In this document: positions 8,965-18,408 of the stretch, one piece after another | How the letters are laid out: every line of letters starts with the position of its first letter | Numbering within the stretch: the stretch's first letter is position 1 | Assembly (NCBI RefSeq): GCF_016899855.1 | Contig: NZ_JACJJG010000002.1 | Span: 1-64,000, forward strand | Source of the DNA: Marseilla massiliensis | Lineage (GTDB): Bacteria; Bacteroidota; Bacteroidia; Bacteroidales; Bacteroidaceae | Length of the DNA: 64,000 nt | Reading direction: 5' to 3' | Position numbers and translations under genes: made by a program | The notes under the pieces: generated by a model | Database searches by the model: none | Seen by the model: only the letters and a program-made list of their open reading frames with translations | What the model was told of the DNA's origin: nothing

Positions 8965-10062
8965 GTGATTGAATTAGAAAGACATATCGAGATATTGCTT
9001 TTAAAAAGTGATTGTGTCATCGTACCGGGCTTAGGAGGCTTCATAGCAAGCCATGTTGCAGCACGGTTCGATGAGGCAGACAGCATGTTCATACCACCGG
9101 TAAGAACTTTAGGTTTCAATCCTAAATTAAGCATTAACGATTCATTGTTAGTTCAGTCATATTCAGAGGCTTATGACCTAAGCTACCCTGAAGCGTACAA
9201 CCGCATTGAGAACGAGGTAAACGAGTTAAGGCAGCATATTGCCAACAATGGTTCATACGAATTGTATGATATAGGAACATTATATCTCAACGATGACGGC
9301 AATATGGAATTCACTCCATGCGAAGCAGGTATTCTGACCCCAGAGCTGTACAGCCTAAGCTCTTTCGAAATGAAGAAAATTACCTCTACGGATTTCGTTA
9401 CAACTGATAAAAAAGCTGTAGCCATACCATTCGATGCACACAATGGCATAACAAAACTAACAAAAGACAATGAATTTGGTGTGCAGACTGAAATCTCGGC
9501 AAATACATCAGAAGACAACGGAAAAATACAAATACGCATAAGCGCATTAAGGAATTTTGCCGCAGCTGTAATCGCCGTAATATTGTTCATGGTCTTGGGT
9601 ACACCTGTTAATGAAAATAGCGGAACGTTGATGACGAGTAATATCGACCATGGCTTTATCAATACGCTAATTAACAACGGTTACAATAACATTACAAAAA
9701 ACGACAATAGTTTAAACCTAAAAATAACAGGTACAACAAAATCACAAGGCGCAAAAACGAATAAAAAAGAAAATTCAACCGTAAACGCGCCAACAAAAAC
9801 AAATCAGTACTCGGTAAAGCAGGAAAAGGACTATTACTGCATCGTGCTTGCCAGTCAGGTAACAAAGAATAATGCAGAAGACTTCGTTAAACGCCTTGGC
9901 AAACAGGGATACGACGAGGCATCTGTATTGATTGAGAAAAATAGGTCTATAAAAGTTATCTACGGTCATTATACTACTCAGGGTGAAGCATATAACGAAT
10001 TAAACAATTTGCGTGGAAACGATAATTTTTATGATGCTTGGGTATATCAAGTAAAAAAATAA
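8965..10062 (+). CDS. HU-like (CCDC81-type) DNA-binding domain, membrane segment and SPOR domain protein
   Basis: About 365 residues from GTG 8965 (373 from ATG 8941). The N-terminal ~125 residues match the Bacteroidetes CCDC81-like HU domains: HIEILLL, DCVIVPGLGGFIASH, PPVRTLGFNPKL, then NDSLLVQSYSEAYDLSYPEA and a second beta part (YELYDIGTLYLNDDGN). A single membrane helix (NFAAAVIAVILFMVLGTPV, ~residues 195-215) follows, then an Asn/Lys/Thr-rich linker, then a C-terminal SPOR domain (YYCIVLASQV... to WVYQVKK). SPOR domains bind glycan strands stripped of stem peptides at division sites. Expected topology: HU domain in the cytoplasm, SPOR in the periplasm. GTG is favoured because it puts HIEILLL near the N-terminus, as in relatives I remember. 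The FHA gene follows after 1 bp. Confidence 0.85.
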   Translation: MIELERHIEILLLKSDCVIVPGLGGFIASHVAARFDEADSMFIPPVRTLGFNPKLSINDSLLVQSYSEAYDLSYPEAYNRIENEVNELRQHIANNGSYELYDIGTLYLNDDGNMEFTPCEAGILTPELYSLSSFEMKKITSTDFVTTDKKAVAIPFDAHNGITKLTKDNEFGVQTEISANTSEDNGKIQIRISALRNFAAAVIAVILFMVLGTPVNENSGTLMTSNIDHGFINTLINNGYNNITKNDNSLNLKITGTTKSQGAKTNKKENSTVNAPTKTNQYSVKQEKDYYCIVLASQVTKNNAEDFVKRLGKQGYDEASVLIEKNRSIKVIYGHYTTQGEAYNELNNLRGNDNFYDAWVYQVKK

Positions 10063-10063
10063 C

Positions 10064-10594
10064 ATGAAAAGAGTAAGATGTCCTAAATGCGACGAATTCA
10101 TCACATTTGATGAGACTAAATACCAAGAAGGGCAAGCGTTGGTTTTTGTATGCCCACAATGCGGGAAACAATTTGGTATAAGAATAGGCAAATCCAAACT
10201 CAGGAACATACAAAAAGAAGAGAATCCAGATGAAAACGCTGATGAGAACGGATATGGCTCAATCATTGTAATAGAAAATGTATTTCACTACAAACAGGTA
10301 ATACCATTAAAATGGGGTGATAATATAATAGGTAGATACATGAAAGGGAGCAAAGCTAACACCCCGATTGAGACTAACGACCCAAGCATTGACAATAACC
10401 ACTGCGTAATTAACGTGTCAAAAGACAAGAATGGCAATTTAAAATATACATTACGTGACGGGCCGAGTAACACAGGTACATTCGTTGATAACATGATTCT
10501 TGGCGACCGCGAAAGAAGGATAATATACGATGGGACGTTATTTACCATTGGAGCTACAAGTATTATATTGCGAGCTGCAAATAGTGAAGAATAA
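10064..10594 (+). CDS. Zinc-ribbon and FHA domain protein
   Basis: 176 residues, cytoplasmic, no signal. The N-terminal zinc ribbon has CPKC (residues 6-9) and CPQC (~31-34), an MJ0042-type finger. After a short acidic linker (EENPDENADENG) comes an FHA domain (~70-170) with IIGRY, the phosphothreonine-site NDPSIDNNHCVI and SNTGTFVDN. FHA domains bind phosphothreonine partners, so this is a likely reader of Ser/Thr phosphorylation; no kinase or phosphatase gene is in the window. One base separates it from the HU/SPOR gene, so the two are surely cotranscribed. Confidence 0.88.
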   Translation: MKRVRCPKCDEFITFDETKYQEGQALVFVCPQCGKQFGIRIGKSKLRNIQKEENPDENADENGYGSIIVIENVFHYKQVIPLKWGDNIIGRYMKGSKANTPIETNDPSIDNNHCVINVSKDKNGNLKYTLRDGPSNTGTFVDNMILGDRERRIIYDGTLFTIGATSIILRAANSEE

Positions 10595-10703
10595 CGACCA
10601 AGTTTCTCCACATATTTTGCGGTTGTTAAGTTAAATAATCATAAATACATATTATTTCAACAAGATTATAATAGTATAATTCTTTTAGAAGATTTAAAGA
10701 TTG

Positions 10704-10711
10704 TACCTTTG
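10704..10711 (+). promoter_or_regulatory. rpsA promoter -7 box
   Basis: TACCTTTG, exact TAnnTTTG, giving a leader of about 55 nt before rpsA. The AT-rich leader has no Shine-Dalgarno sequence. Confidence 0.7.
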
Positions 10712-10772
10712 CAGCCGATTTATAATAACGATATAAAGTCGAACTTTATTAATTAAAACTTAATTATTTTTT

Positions 10773-12542
10773 ATGTCAGATTTAAAGAACGTACAACCAT
10801 TGGCAGACTTCAATTGGGACGAGTTTGAAAATGGAAGTAATGTAAGCGTAAGCAAAGAAGAACTTGAAAAAGCTTACGATGAAACCCTTAACAAAGTAAG
10901 CGAGCATCAAGTTGTTGACGGAACGGTAATTTCTATCGACAAGAAAGAAGTTGTCGTAAACATCGGTTACAAAAGCGATGGTATCATTCCGGCAAGCGAA
11001 TTCCGTTACAATCCTGAACTCAAGGTTGGCGATACTGTTGAAGTATATGTTGAAAACCAAGAGGACAAGAAAGGTCAACTGTTACTTTCACACAAGAAAG
11101 CTCGTTTGAGCAAGAGCTGGGAACGTATCAACGCTGCTCTTGAGAACGAAGAAGTTATCCAGGGTTACATCAAATGCCGCACAAAGGGTGGCATGATTGT
11201 AGATGTGTTCGGTATTGAAGCATTCCTCCCGGGAAGCCAGATTGACGTTCACCCAATACGTGACTACGATGTATTCGTAGGAAAAACGATGGAATTCAAG
11301 GTCGTTAAGATTAATCAGGAATTCCGTAATGTAGTTGTTTCACATAAAGCACTCATCGAAGCTGAACTTGAAGCCCAGAAAAAGGAAATTATCAGCAAAC
11401 TCGAGAAAGGCCAGATACTTGAAGGTACAGTCAAGAACATCACTTCTTATGGTGTGTTTGTCGACCTCGGCGGCGTAGACGGACTCATTCACATCACAGA
11501 CCTTTCATGGGGTCGTGTCAGTGATCCTCACGAAGTCGTTTCTTTGGACCAGAAAATCAACGTTGTCATACTTGACTTCGATAACGATAAGAAACGTATT
11601 GCCCTCGGCTTGAAGCAACTCACTCCACATCCTTGGGATGCACTTGATCCTAACCTTAAGGTTGGCGACCATGTTAAGGGTAAAGTTGTTGTCATTGCTG
11701 ACTACGGTGCATTCGTAGAAATTGCTCCTGGTGTAGAAGGACTTATCCACGTTTCAGAAATGAGTTGGAGTCAGCATCTTCGCAGTGCACAGGAATTCCT
11801 GCATGTCGGAGATGAGGTTGAGGCTGTTATTCTCACGCTTGACCGTGAGGAGCGTAAGATGTCGCTTGGCATCAAACAACTCAAGGAAGACCCATGGGAA
11901 ACAATCGAAGTTAAATATCCTATCGGAAGCAAGCATACTGCAAAGGTACGCAACTTCACAAACTTCGGTATATTTGTTGAACTCGAAGAAGGCGTGGACG
12001 GCCTGATCCATATCAGCGACCTTTCTTGGACAAAGAAAGTTAAGCATCCATCAGAGTTCACTCAAGTTGGTGCGGACATCGATGTCGTAGTTCTAGAAAT
12101 AGACAAGGAGAACCGTCGTTTGAGCCTTGGCCACAAGCAGCTTGAAGACAATCCTTGGGATACATACGAAACGATCTATACTCCTGGCTCAATCCATACA
12201 GGCAAGATAACCGAAATTATGGACAAGGGTGCCGTAATCGCACTGAACGAAGGTGGCGAAGGCTTCGCAACTCCAAAACACCTTGTTAAGGAAGACGGTA
12301 GCCAGGCTCAACTCGGAGAAGAGTTGCAATTCAAGGTTATCGAATTCGTTAAAGAGACTAAGCGTATAATCCTTTCTCATAGCCGTACTTTCGAGGATGT
12401 AAAAGACGAGCCTAAGAAGGCAGCACGCAAGAAGTCAAAGAAAGAAGAAGCTCCTGCTATCAACAACGTTGCAGCCGGAACAACACTTGGCGATATCGAT
12501 GCTCTTGCTGAACTGAAAGCCAAAATGGAAAAAGGCGAATAA
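10773..12542 (+). CDS. rpsA: 30S ribosomal protein S1
   Basis: mRNA-binding ribosomal protein. 589 residues with six S1 (OB-fold) repeats: the first two divergent ones (HQVVDGTVISIDKKEVVVNIG; IQGYIKCRTKGGMIVDVFG), four strong copies (EGTVKNITSYGVFVDLGGVDG; KGKVVVIADYGAFVEI; TAKVRNFTNFGIFVELEEG; TGKITEIMDKGAVIAL), then a Lys/Ala-rich tail (KKAARKKSKKEE). Codon use is that of a highly expressed gene. It has its own promoter and a strong terminator. In Bacteroidetes, which mostly start translation without Shine-Dalgarno pairing, S1 is expected to be important for mRNA recruitment. Confidence 0.97.
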   Translation: MSDLKNVQPLADFNWDEFENGSNVSVSKEELEKAYDETLNKVSEHQVVDGTVISIDKKEVVVNIGYKSDGIIPASEFRYNPELKVGDTVEVYVENQEDKKGQLLLSHKKARLSKSWERINAALENEEVIQGYIKCRTKGGMIVDVFGIEAFLPGSQIDVHPIRDYDVFVGKTMEFKVVKINQEFRNVVVSHKALIEAELEAQKKEIISKLEKGQILEGTVKNITSYGVFVDLGGVDGLIHITDLSWGRVSDPHEVVSLDQKINVVILDFDNDKKRIALGLKQLTPHPWDALDPNLKVGDHVKGKVVVIADYGAFVEIAPGVEGLIHVSEMSWSQHLRSAQEFLHVGDEVEAVILTLDREERKMSLGIKQLKEDPWETIEVKYPIGSKHTAKVRNFTNFGIFVELEEGVDGLIHISDLSWTKKVKHPSEFTQVGADIDVVVLEIDKENRRLSLGHKQLEDNPWDTYETIYTPGSIHTGKITEIMDKGAVIALNEGGEGFATPKHLVKEDGSQAQLGEELQFKVIEFVKETKRIILSHSRTFEDVKDEPKKAARKKSKKEEAPAINNVAAGTTLGDIDALAELKAKMEKGE

Positions 12543-12569
12543 TTGAATAAATAATTTTATTCCATATCG

Positions 12570-12605
12570 AATCCCCATTGACAGTTTATCTTGTCAATGG
12601 GGATT
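12570..12605 (+). terminator. rpsA terminator
   Basis: Perfect 14-bp stem AATCCCCATTGACA (12570-12583) with TGTCAATGGGGATT (12592-12605), 8-nt loop, followed by TAAATTTTT. Confidence 0.9.
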
Positions 12606-12670
12606 TAAATTTTTGAGAAACACACAATAAGAAAAAAACTAAAAAGACAAGAGCTGTCATCTTTTTATCG

Positions 12671-12678
12671 TATCTTTG
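12671..12678 (+). promoter_or_regulatory. Promoter -7 box of the AddB-like gene
   Basis: TATCTTTG, exact TAnnTTTG, 22 bp before the ATG at 12701; short leader. Confidence 0.65.
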
Positions 12679-12700
12679 CATAAACACTTATCATGACCAA

Positions 12701-15568
12701 ATGAAAAAATTTCTTGAATACGTTGCAGAAGATATTATCAGCAAATACGGCACAGATCTGTCACGTATTGCTGTAGTATTCCCCAATAAACGCGCCTCAC
12801 TTTTCCTTAACGAACTACTTGCCAAACAAGCCGGACATCCGATATGGTCACCTGCATATATTACAATCAGCGAATTTTTCAACCAACATTCAAAACTTAC
12901 AATAGGCGACTCGATAAAACTCATTTGCGATATACACAAGTCTTTTACTGAATGCACTGGTATTGACGAGACACTTGACCACTTTTACGGTTGGGGACAA
13001 ATGCTTATATCTGACTTTGATGACATAGACAAAAACATGGCCGATGCATCACAAGTGTTCAGGAATGTGAAAAACTTACATGAGCTTGACGACATTTCAT
13101 ACCTCGACGATGAACAGAAAAAAATACTAAAACGTTTTTTCAGTAATTTCACGGACGACAATAACAGTGAATTAAAAAAACGTTTCATGCAATTATGGTG
13201 CCACCTTGAAGATATATATAACAACTTTAGAGTACGTCTTAAGCACCAAGGCATTGCATATGAAGGTATGATGTATCGCGAAGTAGCGTCAGACCCAGCT
13301 ATAGACTACCGTTATGACACCTACATTTTTATAGGCTTTAACGTAATACAGAAAGTTGAGCAACAAGTATTCATGCGACTCTACAAAGAGAAGAAGGCAC
13401 GTTTCTATTGGGATTTTGATAAATATTACATGCAAAAAAAGCAATCAGGTATCCTGATAAATGAAGCCGGACATTACATTTCAAGATATTTAGATAAATA
13501 TCCAAATGAATTGGACTGCTCAAATGACGCTATTTACGATAATCTTCACAAACCTAAAGAAATAACATACATCAGTGCCACAACAGAAAATATACAAGCA
13601 AGATACATAAATACTTGGCTAAAAGAAAATGAAAGATATAAATATGGGCGCAATACTGCTATCGTTTTATGCGACGAAGCATTACTGTCTACCGCAATAC
13701 ATTGCATACCGGAAGAAGTGGAAAGTGTGAACATAACAACAGGATACCCGCTTTTTCAAACATCCATATCATCATTCGTACTTCAATTATTAGATTTAAG
13801 GATAAATGGATACTCATCCGGCAAAGGAACATTCAGGACTAAACATGTCATGCAAATACTTTCACACCCGTATGCCCAATATGTATCCGGACAATCCACG
13901 ACGATAAAAGAGAAACTTGCTAATGAACGCATATACAACCCTACTCCTGCCATACTATCGCAAGACAAAGGGCTTTCTACCCTATTCCGCTCTCCTGACA
14001 ATAACCAACCATTGACACAGTGGCTCTTAGACGTCATTAGGACTATTGCGGATAAATGCGGAACAACTGAAAAAGATCAACTTACACAAGAATCGTTGTT
14101 CAGGATGTACACTTTGTGCAACAGGATGAATGAACTTGTAAAAAGCGGAGACCTTAATGTGGACATAATAACGCTGCAAAAGCTTATTGTCCAAATTATC
14201 AATTCCACTTCAATTCCATTTCATGGGGAACCTGCTGAAGGCATACAAATAATGGGAATACTTGAAACAAGAAACCTTGATTTCGACCATATCCTGATAC
14301 TTTCATGCAATGAGGGAAATATGCCAAAAGGCATTAATGACTCGTCTTTCATACCATATTCAATAAGAAAAGCAAACGGTCTTACTACCATTGACAACAA
14401 AGTTGCCATCTACGCCTATTATTTTTACAACTTAATACAAAGAGCCACAGATGTAACAATTGCCTATAATTGTTCCACTGAAAACGGACATACAGGCGAA
14501 ATGAGCCGATTCATGCTGCAACTTATGATAGAAAGCAACGCTAAAATCAGGCGAGTTTCACTCCAGGCGGGTCAACAAATGGAATTCAGCCATGCACCAA
14601 TAATTGCAAAAGACAAAAATATAAGACAAGCACTGGACGAGATTGGCTATCTATCGCCTACATCGATAAACCGTTACATGCGGTGTCCGTTACAATTCTA
14701 TTATAATAATGTGGCACAGATAACCGAGCCGGAAGAAGACATGGACGAAATGAGCAACAGGATTTTCGGAAATGTATTCCACAATGCTTCGGAAATATTA
14801 TACAAACAGTTAATGGATAAAGACGGAAGCATAACACGTGACAGCATTAACTATGCCATAAAACATAAAGAACTGATTGGGCGTATTGTTGACATGGCTT
14901 TCACCAAAGTTATCTTCGAAGGGAAATCGAACAAGAAGATCGAATACAACGGCTTACAACTAATCAATAGGGAGGTCATTATCAGATATATCGGCAGGCT
15001 GCTCGAAATAGACCTGCAACTCACTCCTTTTAAAATCAACAACGTTGAAGCCTCGGCATACACAGACATAACAATATATACCAGTCTCGGTGAACGCAAG
15101 TTACGTATCGGCGGACGAATAGACAGACTTGACCAGATTTACGACAAAAATACAGCCTGCACACGCCTGCGAATTATTGATTACAAAACCGGGCGATACA
15201 CAATGAAAAAAATCAATACTATCGACGAAATATTTAAAATGCCGATAGAGGCAGGCAAACATGCTGATTATTTCCTGCAGACCATGCTCTACGCAATGAT
15301 CATCAGGCACGATAAAGACTATAATCCTGAATCATTGCCTGTAAGTCCAGCGTTACTGTTTATCCAACATACATCTGAAGAAGGATATGACCCAACCATA
15401 TCCATCGGGAAAGAACGCATAATAGACATTTCCGACTTTGAAGATGAATTCACTGAAAGGTTGCTCAACATCATTACAGAAATATTCGAGCCAAAAATAC
15501 CTTTCAAACCTACAGAGGACAAATCCATCTGCGAATATTGTCCATATCACAGTTTATGCGGAAGATAA
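12701..15568 (+). CDS. AddB-like PD-(D/E)XK nuclease of the RecB/AddAB repair system
   Basis: 955 residues. Resembles the AddB subunit: an N-terminal helicase-like half in which the Walker A is lost (VVFPNKRASLFL in its place) and a C-terminal RecB-family nuclease. Nuclease residues are visible as FGNVFHNASE (His), GRIDRLDQI (Asp), LRIIDYKTG (Asp and Lys) and the QTMLY helix. The iron-sulfur cysteines typical of AddB are present: RCPLQFYYN near residue 665 and CEYCPYHSLC at the C-terminus. It should act with an AddA helicase-nuclease in double-strand break resection; in related genomes AddA is commonly adjacent, here it is not. The stop codon abuts the stop codon of cdd on the other strand with no bases between. 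Confidence 0.88.
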   Translation: MKKFLEYVAEDIISKYGTDLSRIAVVFPNKRASLFLNELLAKQAGHPIWSPAYITISEFFNQHSKLTIGDSIKLICDIHKSFTECTGIDETLDHFYGWGQMLISDFDDIDKNMADASQVFRNVKNLHELDDISYLDDEQKKILKRFFSNFTDDNNSELKKRFMQLWCHLEDIYNNFRVRLKHQGIAYEGMMYREVASDPAIDYRYDTYIFIGFNVIQKVEQQVFMRLYKEKKARFYWDFDKYYMQKKQSGILINEAGHYISRYLDKYPNELDCSNDAIYDNLHKPKEITYISATTENIQARYINTWLKENERYKYGRNTAIVLCDEALLSTAIHCIPEEVESVNITTGYPLFQTSISSFVLQLLDLRINGYSSGKGTFRTKHVMQILSHPYAQYVSGQSTTIKEKLANERIYNPTPAILSQDKGLSTLFRSPDNNQPLTQWLLDVIRTIADKCGTTEKDQLTQESLFRMYTLCNRMNELVKSGDLNVDIITLQKLIVQIINSTSIPFHGEPAEGIQIMGILETRNLDFDHILILSCNEGNMPKGINDSSFIPYSIRKANGLTTIDNKVAIYAYYFYNLIQRATDVTIAYNCSTENGHTGEMSRFMLQLMIESNAKIRRVSLQAGQQMEFSHAPIIAKDKNIRQALDEIGYLSPTSINRYMRCPLQFYYNNVAQITEPEEDMDEMSNRIFGNVFHNASEILYKQLMDKDGSITRDSINYAIKHKELIGRIVDMAFTKVIFEGKSNKKIEYNGLQLINREVIIRYIGRLLEIDLQLTPFKINNVEASAYTDITIYTSLGERKLRIGGRIDRLDQIYDKNTACTRLRIIDYKTGRYTMKKINTIDEIFKMPIEAGKHADYFLQTMLYAMIIRHDKDYNPESLPVSPALLFIQHTSEEGYDPTISIGKERIIDISDFEDEFTERLLNIITEIFEPKIPFKPTEDKSICEYCPYHSLCGR

Positions 15569-16048
15569 TCATCTCATCGAATCGTCAACGAACGATAATG
15601 GAAGCAAAGCCTTTATGCTGTCAAAGACATAAATGACATCTACACCACAAAGAAGAATCTTTATGTCACGGCCATAGCGTTGCTCTATTTCCAATATGGC
15701 CTGCCTGCATGATCCACACGGCGAAACCGGATTTTTCACAAATCCATCAATATTTTTTGCCGCTATGGCAATATGCGTTATCGCTAAATGCGGATAATTT
15801 GACTGCGCATTGAATATTGCCGAACGTTCCGCACACATTGTAACCGAAAAAGCTGCGTTTTCTTGATTGGCCCCACGGATTACTGTCCCATCCTCAAGCC
15901 TTACGGCTGCACCGACACAAAAATGAGAATACGGAGAATATGAGTTTGCCGTTGCTTCACGTGCGATATCCACCAGCATGCGGTCTTCCTCCGCAAGCTC
16001 GCCATAATGGAATATCATCAAGTCAGATTTTATAGTAACGTGTTCCAT
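15569..16048 (-). CDS. cdd: Cytidine deaminase
   Basis: Deaminates cytidine and deoxycytidine to uridine forms in pyrimidine salvage. 159 residues, tetrameric-type size. Zinc ligands are in the CAE motif (TMCAERSAIFNA, with the proton-shuttle Glu) and in PCGSCRQAI. SPYSHFCVGAAV is the usual N-terminal motif. It begins 19 bp after the beta-helix lipoprotein gene and is probably the last gene of that operon. Its end touches the AddB-like gene exactly. Confidence 0.95.
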   Translation of the reverse strand: MEHVTIKSDLMIFHYGELAEEDRMLVDIAREATANSYSPYSHFCVGAAVRLEDGTVIRGANQENAAFSVTMCAERSAIFNAQSNYPHLAITHIAIAAKNIDGFVKNPVSPCGSCRQAILEIEQRYGRDIKILLCGVDVIYVFDSIKALLPLSFVDDSMR

Positions 16049-16067
16049 ATATCAAAGTTTTAAATAA

Positions 16068-17522
16068 CTATTCTTCCTTGATAAATTCATAGCAACCCAT
16101 ATCCGGAGAGGCGTCACGCGTCTTCCCGTCGCGGTCGTCAGGCAATGAATAATCAGCCGCCCCATTGTCTATAGCAGGAGAGTCTTGTGAAAGGTGGAAA
16201 TCATATCTCTGCATGTCAATATCCACTAAACTGAAATTTTCTTCACCTGACACAGCCGCAGTGTCTTCAACATTTTCCCAAATCACGTCCACAAAGTTCT
16301 CGTCACCCTCGATTTCAGGCGTACGCAACAATGTGTTCACAAACCTATAATTAAATTTTACGTCCTCTTTTCCTTTTAAACCGCTCATCATATCTTCACC
16401 ATAACCCGTAACAATGCTGTTGACGCAATCCATCCTTTCAAGTGGAATGTCTGTATCCTCGAGAACATTCGTGTACATCAATGCGGCACCTCGATTAGAG
16501 TCAAACGGATAAAACTGTGCTATGGTACAATGCGTTAAAGACACGTCGCCGCCATATACGGCTACACAATTATTCAACGTATTGGTTATCTGGCAGTTCC
16601 TTACGTCAACCTTGCTGTTGACGGTCTTCAAACCAAATCCCTGGCAGTTATGCACCGTACTATTGTAAAGCTGGAGTTTCGCCCGCGTTACGTCGGAAGA
16701 ATCACATACTATTCCGTCAAACGTGCCATGGATATCTGTATAGGAGATTCTGTTGCCATAAGAAGATGCATGGAACTTAACTCCCTGCCACTGGCCGCTT
16801 ACCATGTCATATGGCAGATAGTCGAACATCCAGTCCGTACGGTCGCCACGAAGCACGATATTACTTTCTGCCGAACCTTCCGCAATCAATGTTCCATACA
16901 CGTCGATACCTGCGTCGGAATGGAAATACAACGTCGTCCCCGGAGTTATTCGCAATGTAGCAAGACTGTCAACCTTCAGTCCTCCATAAATGACTATTGG
17001 CCTCTCTGTTCCGTTGATAGTAGAATCGTTGGATATTTCGACATTCCTCAGCAATGTAGCGTTCCATGAATATGCGTTAAGGTTTACTTTCTGCTCTACC
17101 CCACTCTCAAGCAAGAACACAAGGTCGTCTTCTATCTCCTGCGGCCCTTCCTCGGCATTGACAGGTGAAGTCAACTCTACAAATACGCGTATGCTGTCAT
17201 TCTTCCTGATTTCGACATTCGACACCTGGTATCCTGCTGTAGGACTAAGATACTCACCGTCTACATTTACCCTGAAACCTGTCTGGTTGCCTCCCGCAAG
17301 GCGTACCGTAGTGCAGCGTATGCCGTCTCCTGACTTATTGTAAACCCAGAATGAGCGAGTTGAAGATGGTACAGTCGCAAAAACCGTATCCATTCGTACC
17401 GTATCGGTTGAAAAAGTAAGCCGGTTAGATGGCGACGAACTAAACGAATCGTCGTCTGTACAAGCGCTACAAGCCAGCAATACGGCAGCGGCGCATAACA
17501 TTATCTTAAAAATTTTACCCAT
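16068..17522 (-). CDS. Beta-helix repeat lipoprotein (choice-of-anchor Q type)
   Basis: 484 residues. Lipoprotein signal (MGKIFKIMLCAAAVLLACSAC); the modified Cys is at residue 18 or 21. After an Ig-like N-terminal region (~30-155), residues ~190-390 form a right-handed parallel beta-helix: repeated short strands such as ATLRITPGTTLYFHSDAGI, ISYTDIHGTFDGIVC and VDVRNCQITNTLNNCV. The C-terminal part (SPAIDNGAAD ... DMGCYEF) is the tail common in choice-of-anchor Q proteins. Such helices bind or cleave polysaccharides, but no pectate-lyase type catalytic set is evident, so binding or a structural role is more likely. Exported to the periplasm or cell surface. Between the GldB-like gene (45 bp) and cdd (19 bp). 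Confidence 0.8.
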   Translation of the reverse strand: MGKIFKIMLCAAAVLLACSACTDDDSFSSSPSNRLTFSTDTVRMDTVFATVPSSTRSFWVYNKSGDGIRCTTVRLAGGNQTGFRVNVDGEYLSPTAGYQVSNVEIRKNDSIRVFVELTSPVNAEEGPQEIEDDLVFLLESGVEQKVNLNAYSWNATLLRNVEISNDSTINGTERPIVIYGGLKVDSLATLRITPGTTLYFHSDAGIDVYGTLIAEGSAESNIVLRGDRTDWMFDYLPYDMVSGQWQGVKFHASSYGNRISYTDIHGTFDGIVCDSSDVTRAKLQLYNSTVHNCQGFGLKTVNSKVDVRNCQITNTLNNCVAVYGGDVSLTHCTIAQFYPFDSNRGAALMYTNVLEDTDIPLERMDCVNSIVTGYGEDMMSGLKGKEDVKFNYRFVNTLLRTPEIEGDENFVDVIWENVEDTAAVSGEENFSLVDIDMQRYDFHLSQDSPAIDNGAADYSLPDDRDGKTRDASPDMGCYEFIKEE

Positions 17523-17567
17523 GTGTTTATTAATAACGCCGACTGTACGATAATATTGCCTTCGACG

Positions 17568-18389
17568 TTATTTCATCATCCTGACAAGGTTTGAATAGTC
17601 GTTGTTTCTCAACAGGGTCTCCACTCCCGAAGCCTTGTTACCTCCCATATACTTGTCAACCACGCTTATATAGCGTGACTTGAAGAAGTTTCGTCCGAGC
17701 GCGATATTGCATACCCACATTATCTTGCCCATATGGAGGTCGCGCTCGAGCTGAGTGCGCGACTCGAAGTCATGCATCGGATATAGACTAAGCAAATAGA
17801 AACTGAGACAATCAGGCACGATATGTTCACGAGTCATAGTTTCAAGCTGCGACGGGAGATAATACCTCTTATATAATTCATAATCCTTGCCCAAGTACTT
17901 ATCAAGCGATATGCCGATAGTCTGGTTGCCGATTACAATGCTTTGGTCGAGAGCTCCAATCTGCGCATATACCTGCGGAATAGGCAATGACGGCACATGC
18001 GCCTTCAAACGGTCAAAAGCCGCATTCAACTGGGAATTTATATCGTCCATATTGGCATACTGCGACTCTGCGTCAGATACAATCTGCTGAAGTGTCGAAT
18101 CCTGGAAGAAAGCCAGAAACTTATGGTTTATCTGCGGGTCATTCACCTCTCCAAGCCTCAACACGTCCTCTATCAGGGTACGCGTCTCGATAGGATAGTC
18201 CATGTTCATCTGTTGAAGGGCTGAAAAATCACCCGTGGTAAGGTACTGGCTTTCAAGCCGGTCATAGCGGCATACTTCGATTTCATGCTCGCCCTCACCG
18301 TCCTCAAATGGCTTTAATTTCATGTCACACGACACGAAAACCATCATAACCATCGTCAATAGACAAAATACCTTTCTCACACTAAACAT
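17568..18389 (-). CDS. GldB-like gliding motility lipoprotein
   Basis: 273 residues. Signal FCLLTMVMMVFVSC with lipobox FVSC, Cys at ~19. The body matches GldB: an N-terminal region with EIEVCRYDR, then DKYLGKDYELY, followed by SFYLLSLYP and the C-terminal MGKIMWVCNIALG. GldB is needed for gliding in Flavobacterium and is retained in non-gliding Bacteroidales, where its role is unclear. The open frame begins at a TTG at 18431, but the -7 box at 18401-18408 lies inside that extension, so ATG 18389 (MFSVRKVF) was taken. Promoter-proximal gene of an operon with the beta-helix lipoprotein and cdd. Confidence 0.85.
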   Translation of the reverse strand: MFSVRKVFCLLTMVMMVFVSCDMKLKPFEDGEGEHEIEVCRYDRLESQYLTTGDFSALQQMNMDYPIETRTLIEDVLRLGEVNDPQINHKFLAFFQDSTLQQIVSDAESQYANMDDINSQLNAAFDRLKAHVPSLPIPQVYAQIGALDQSIVIGNQTIGISLDKYLGKDYELYKRYYLPSQLETMTREHIVPDCLSFYLLSLYPMHDFESRTQLERDLHMGKIMWVCNIALGRNFFKSRYISVVDKYMGGNKASGVETLLRNNDYSNLVRMMK

Positions 18390-18400
18390 GATTTGTTTTG

Positions 18401-18408
18401 CAAAAATA
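18401..18408 (-). promoter_or_regulatory. GldB-like gene promoter -7 box
   Basis: TATTTTTG on the minus strand, exact TAnnTTTG, 11 bp upstream of ATG 18389; the mRNA would be nearly leaderless. Confidence 0.65.
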
